A DNA stretch of 64,000 nt from NCBI GenBank assembly GCA_019694455.1, contig JAIBBY010000013.1, positions 37,344 to 101,343 of the forward strand. The letters are read 5' to 3'. Under the pieces are notes generated by a model that ran no database searches, was not told the DNA's origin, and was given only the letters and a program-made list of their open reading frames with translations. Source of the DNA: Pirellulales bacterium. GTDB taxonomy: Bacteria > Planctomycetota > Planctomycetia > Pirellulales > JAEUIK01. Positions 62,912 to 64,000 of this stretch are shown here, piece after piece (position 1 is the first letter of the stretch; every line of letters begins with the position of its first letter). A program made the translations under genes and the position numbers.

Positions 62912-63229
62912 ATGTTTATCGCCCGCGTGACCGGCAGCGTGGTGAGCACGCAAAAGGTGGACTCGATGGTCGGCAACAAGTTGCTGATCGTGGAGCCATA
63001 CCGCGTTGATCCAGAAGATCGCAGCCGGCTGAAGAGCACCGGACGGACCTTTGTGACGGTGGATGGGCTGGGGGCCGGCGTGGGGGACTATGTGCTCATC
63101 ACTCAAGGCTCGAGCGCGCGGCTGACGCCGGAGACCAAGACCTTGCCGGTCGACGCCGTGGTGATTGGCATCGTCGACACGGTGCATGTGGAGGGAGACG
63201 CGGTTTACGACCGGCAGCGCCCCGCATAG
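62912..63229 (+). CDS. BMC-P pentameric vertex protein (EutN/CcmL type)
   Basis: A 105-residue EutN/CcmL-family protein: MFIARVTGSVVSTQKVDSMVGNKLLIVEPY, VTVDGLGAGVGDYVLITQGSSARLT and LPVDAVVIGIVDTVHVEGDAVYDR. Pentamers of this family close the vertices of the polyhedral shell. The start lies 13 bases after the acetate kinase stop, consistent with one operon. Planctomycete BMC loci usually carry three such proteins; only one lies inside this window. Confidence 0.95.
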   Translation: MFIARVTGSVVSTQKVDSMVGNKLLIVEPYRVDPEDRSRLKSTGRTFVTVDGLGAGVGDYVLITQGSSARLTPETKTLPVDAVVIGIVDTVHVEGDAVYDRQRPA

Positions 63230-63306
63230 CGGCCGGCGACCACCAAGATATTCGCGCCGGCTGAACGATCGCCGGCGACAGACTCGAAAGGATCAGCGAG
63301 AACGAG

Positions 63307-64000
63307 ATGAGAAACCAGCACGTGAACATCCTGCAGATCAAAAAAGAAATCTGCGAGATCGGGCGGCGGGTGTACGCCAAGGGCTTTGCCGCCGCCAACG
63401 ACGGCAACATCAGCTATCGCATCAGCGAAAACGAGGTGCTCTGCTCGCCCACGATGATCTGCAAGGGCTTCATGCAGCCCGACGATATTTGCAGCGTCGA
63501 CATGAACGGCAAGCAGGTCTCGGGCAAGAAGAAGCGGACGAGCGAAGTGCTGTTGCACCTGACGATCATGAAGGAGCGGCCCGACGTGAAGGCGGTGGTG
63601 CATTGCCACCCGCCGCATGCCACGGCGTTTGCGGTGGCGCGCGAGCCGATTCCGCAATGCGTGCTGCCGGAAGTTGAGGTGTTTCTGGGCGAAGTGCCGC
63701 TGGCGCAGTACGCGACGCCGGGCGACCAGAAATTCGCCGACACGGTGCTGCCGTTCGCCAAGAAGTCGAACGTGATCATTCTGACCAACCACGGCGTGGT
63801 GAGCTTTGGCGAGACGCTGGAGAAGGCGTATTGGTGGACGGAGATTCTCGACGCGTATTGCCGCATCCTGATCCTCGCCAAGCAGGTAGGTGGGCTGAAC
63901 TACTTCAACGAGCGCGAGGCGCAAGAGCTATTGGGACTGAAATCGCGGCTGGGCTTTTCCGACCCGCGACTCGATCCCGAGATGAAAGATTGCGACATCT
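63307..64000 (+). CDS. Class II aldolase (fuculose-1-phosphate aldolase-like), 3' end cut off
   Basis: The first 231 residues of a class II aldolase/adducin-family protein; the frame is still open at the window end. Motifs: CEIGRRVYAKGFAAANDGNISYRI (phosphate loop), HCHPPHATAFAV (zinc His pair), PEVEVFLGEVPLA, and LTNHGVVSFGETLEKAYWWTE (third zinc His). The catalytic Glu of fuculose aldolases lies in this region. In Planctomycetes BMC loci this enzyme splits L-fuculose- or L-rhamnulose-1-phosphate into dihydroxyacetone phosphate and lactaldehyde, which the organelle then processes. The aldehyde dehydrogenase expected next is outside the window. Confidence 0.9.
   Translation, partial: MRNQHVNILQIKKEICEIGRRVYAKGFAAANDGNISYRISENEVLCSPTMICKGFMQPDDICSVDMNGKQVSGKKKRTSEVLLHLTIMKERPDVKAVVHCHPPHATAFAVAREPIPQCVLPEVEVFLGEVPLAQYATPGDQKFADTVLPFAKKSNVIILTNHGVVSFGETLEKAYWWTEILDAYCRILILAKQVGGLNYFNEREAQELLGLKSRLGFSDPRLDPEMKDCDI

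Noticed and set aside
1..64000. CRISPR array, insertion sequence, prophage or integron
   Set aside because: No repeated spacer-like units, transposase, integrase or phage structural genes were found; the window looks like ordinary chromosome.

Overview
The window is a GC-rich bacterial chromosome segment that looks planctomycetal, most likely of the Pirellulales type. The evidence is the combination of two DUF1501 + PSCyt1/DUF1549/DUF1553 gene pairs, a prepilin-like DUF1559 protein, an ECF sigma factor followed by a TPR-tailed Ser/Thr kinase, PEP-CTERM and dockerin-type secreted proteins, an LRR + PQQ-propeller pair, and a Planctomycetes/Verrucomicrobia-type microcompartment locus. Many starts lack a clear Shine-Dalgarno site. 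I see no rRNA, tRNA, CRISPR array, insertion sequence or prophage.

Layout. 1-3.06 kb: two unrecognised proteins and an endonuclease/exonuclease/phosphatase-family protein. 3.06-3.53 kb: a structured intergenic region with two TGACA/TGTCA palindromes and a possible small RNA, ahead of a WYL/DeoR-like regulator. 4.5-6.1 kb: convergent PEP-CTERM and dockerin-type secreted proteins. 6.3-9.0 kb: sigma factor and kinase. 9.0-14.1 kb: DUF1559, then a DUF1501/PSD1 pair. 14.2-19.6 kb: PEP-CTERM protein with a clear terminator, SGNH hydrolase, LRR protein and PQQ propeller. 19.8-24.4 kb: DegT aminotransferase and a large redoxin/cytochrome/Cu-monooxygenase/TPR lipoprotein. 24.5-27.2 kb: thrS-infC, with infC apparently starting at ATC. 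27.2-30.7 kb: small hypothetical, M50-like protein, Nudix hydrolase, Flp pilin, RmlD-like reductase. 30.8-38.9 kb: pstSCAB and a PafA-like alkaline phosphatase, a phosphate-acquisition block. 39.0-44.3 kb: Cys-rich protein and a second DUF1501/PSD1 pair. 44.7-51.9 kb: DUF6263-like protein, TPR membrane protein, rpe, degenerate histidine phosphatase, accD, kinase and a SelA-like PLP enzyme. 51.9-52.6 kb: scpB. 52.7-59.0 kb: a six-gene minus-strand operon. 59.4-64.0 kb: start of a BMC operon, cut by the window edge.

The most interesting block is the 52.7-59.0 kb operon. It holds an ABC ATPase, an FtsX/MacB-like permease with a His-rich loop, two DUF3299 proteins that each carry a CCFG motif, and two paralogous envelope proteins whose mature N-termini each begin near a CPFC motif. 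Overlapping genes and these metal-ligand motifs suggest an envelope metal (possibly zinc or copper) handling system; the function is inferred. The BMC locus (regulator, PduL, two BMC-H shell proteins, acetate kinase, EutN-type pentamer, class II aldolase) fits the known organelle for fucose/rhamnose-derived lactaldehyde metabolism. Several genes look like pseudoenzymes: a histidine phosphatase without its histidines, an M50 protein with HELAR in place of HExxH, and an RmlD-like reductase without the catalytic Lys.
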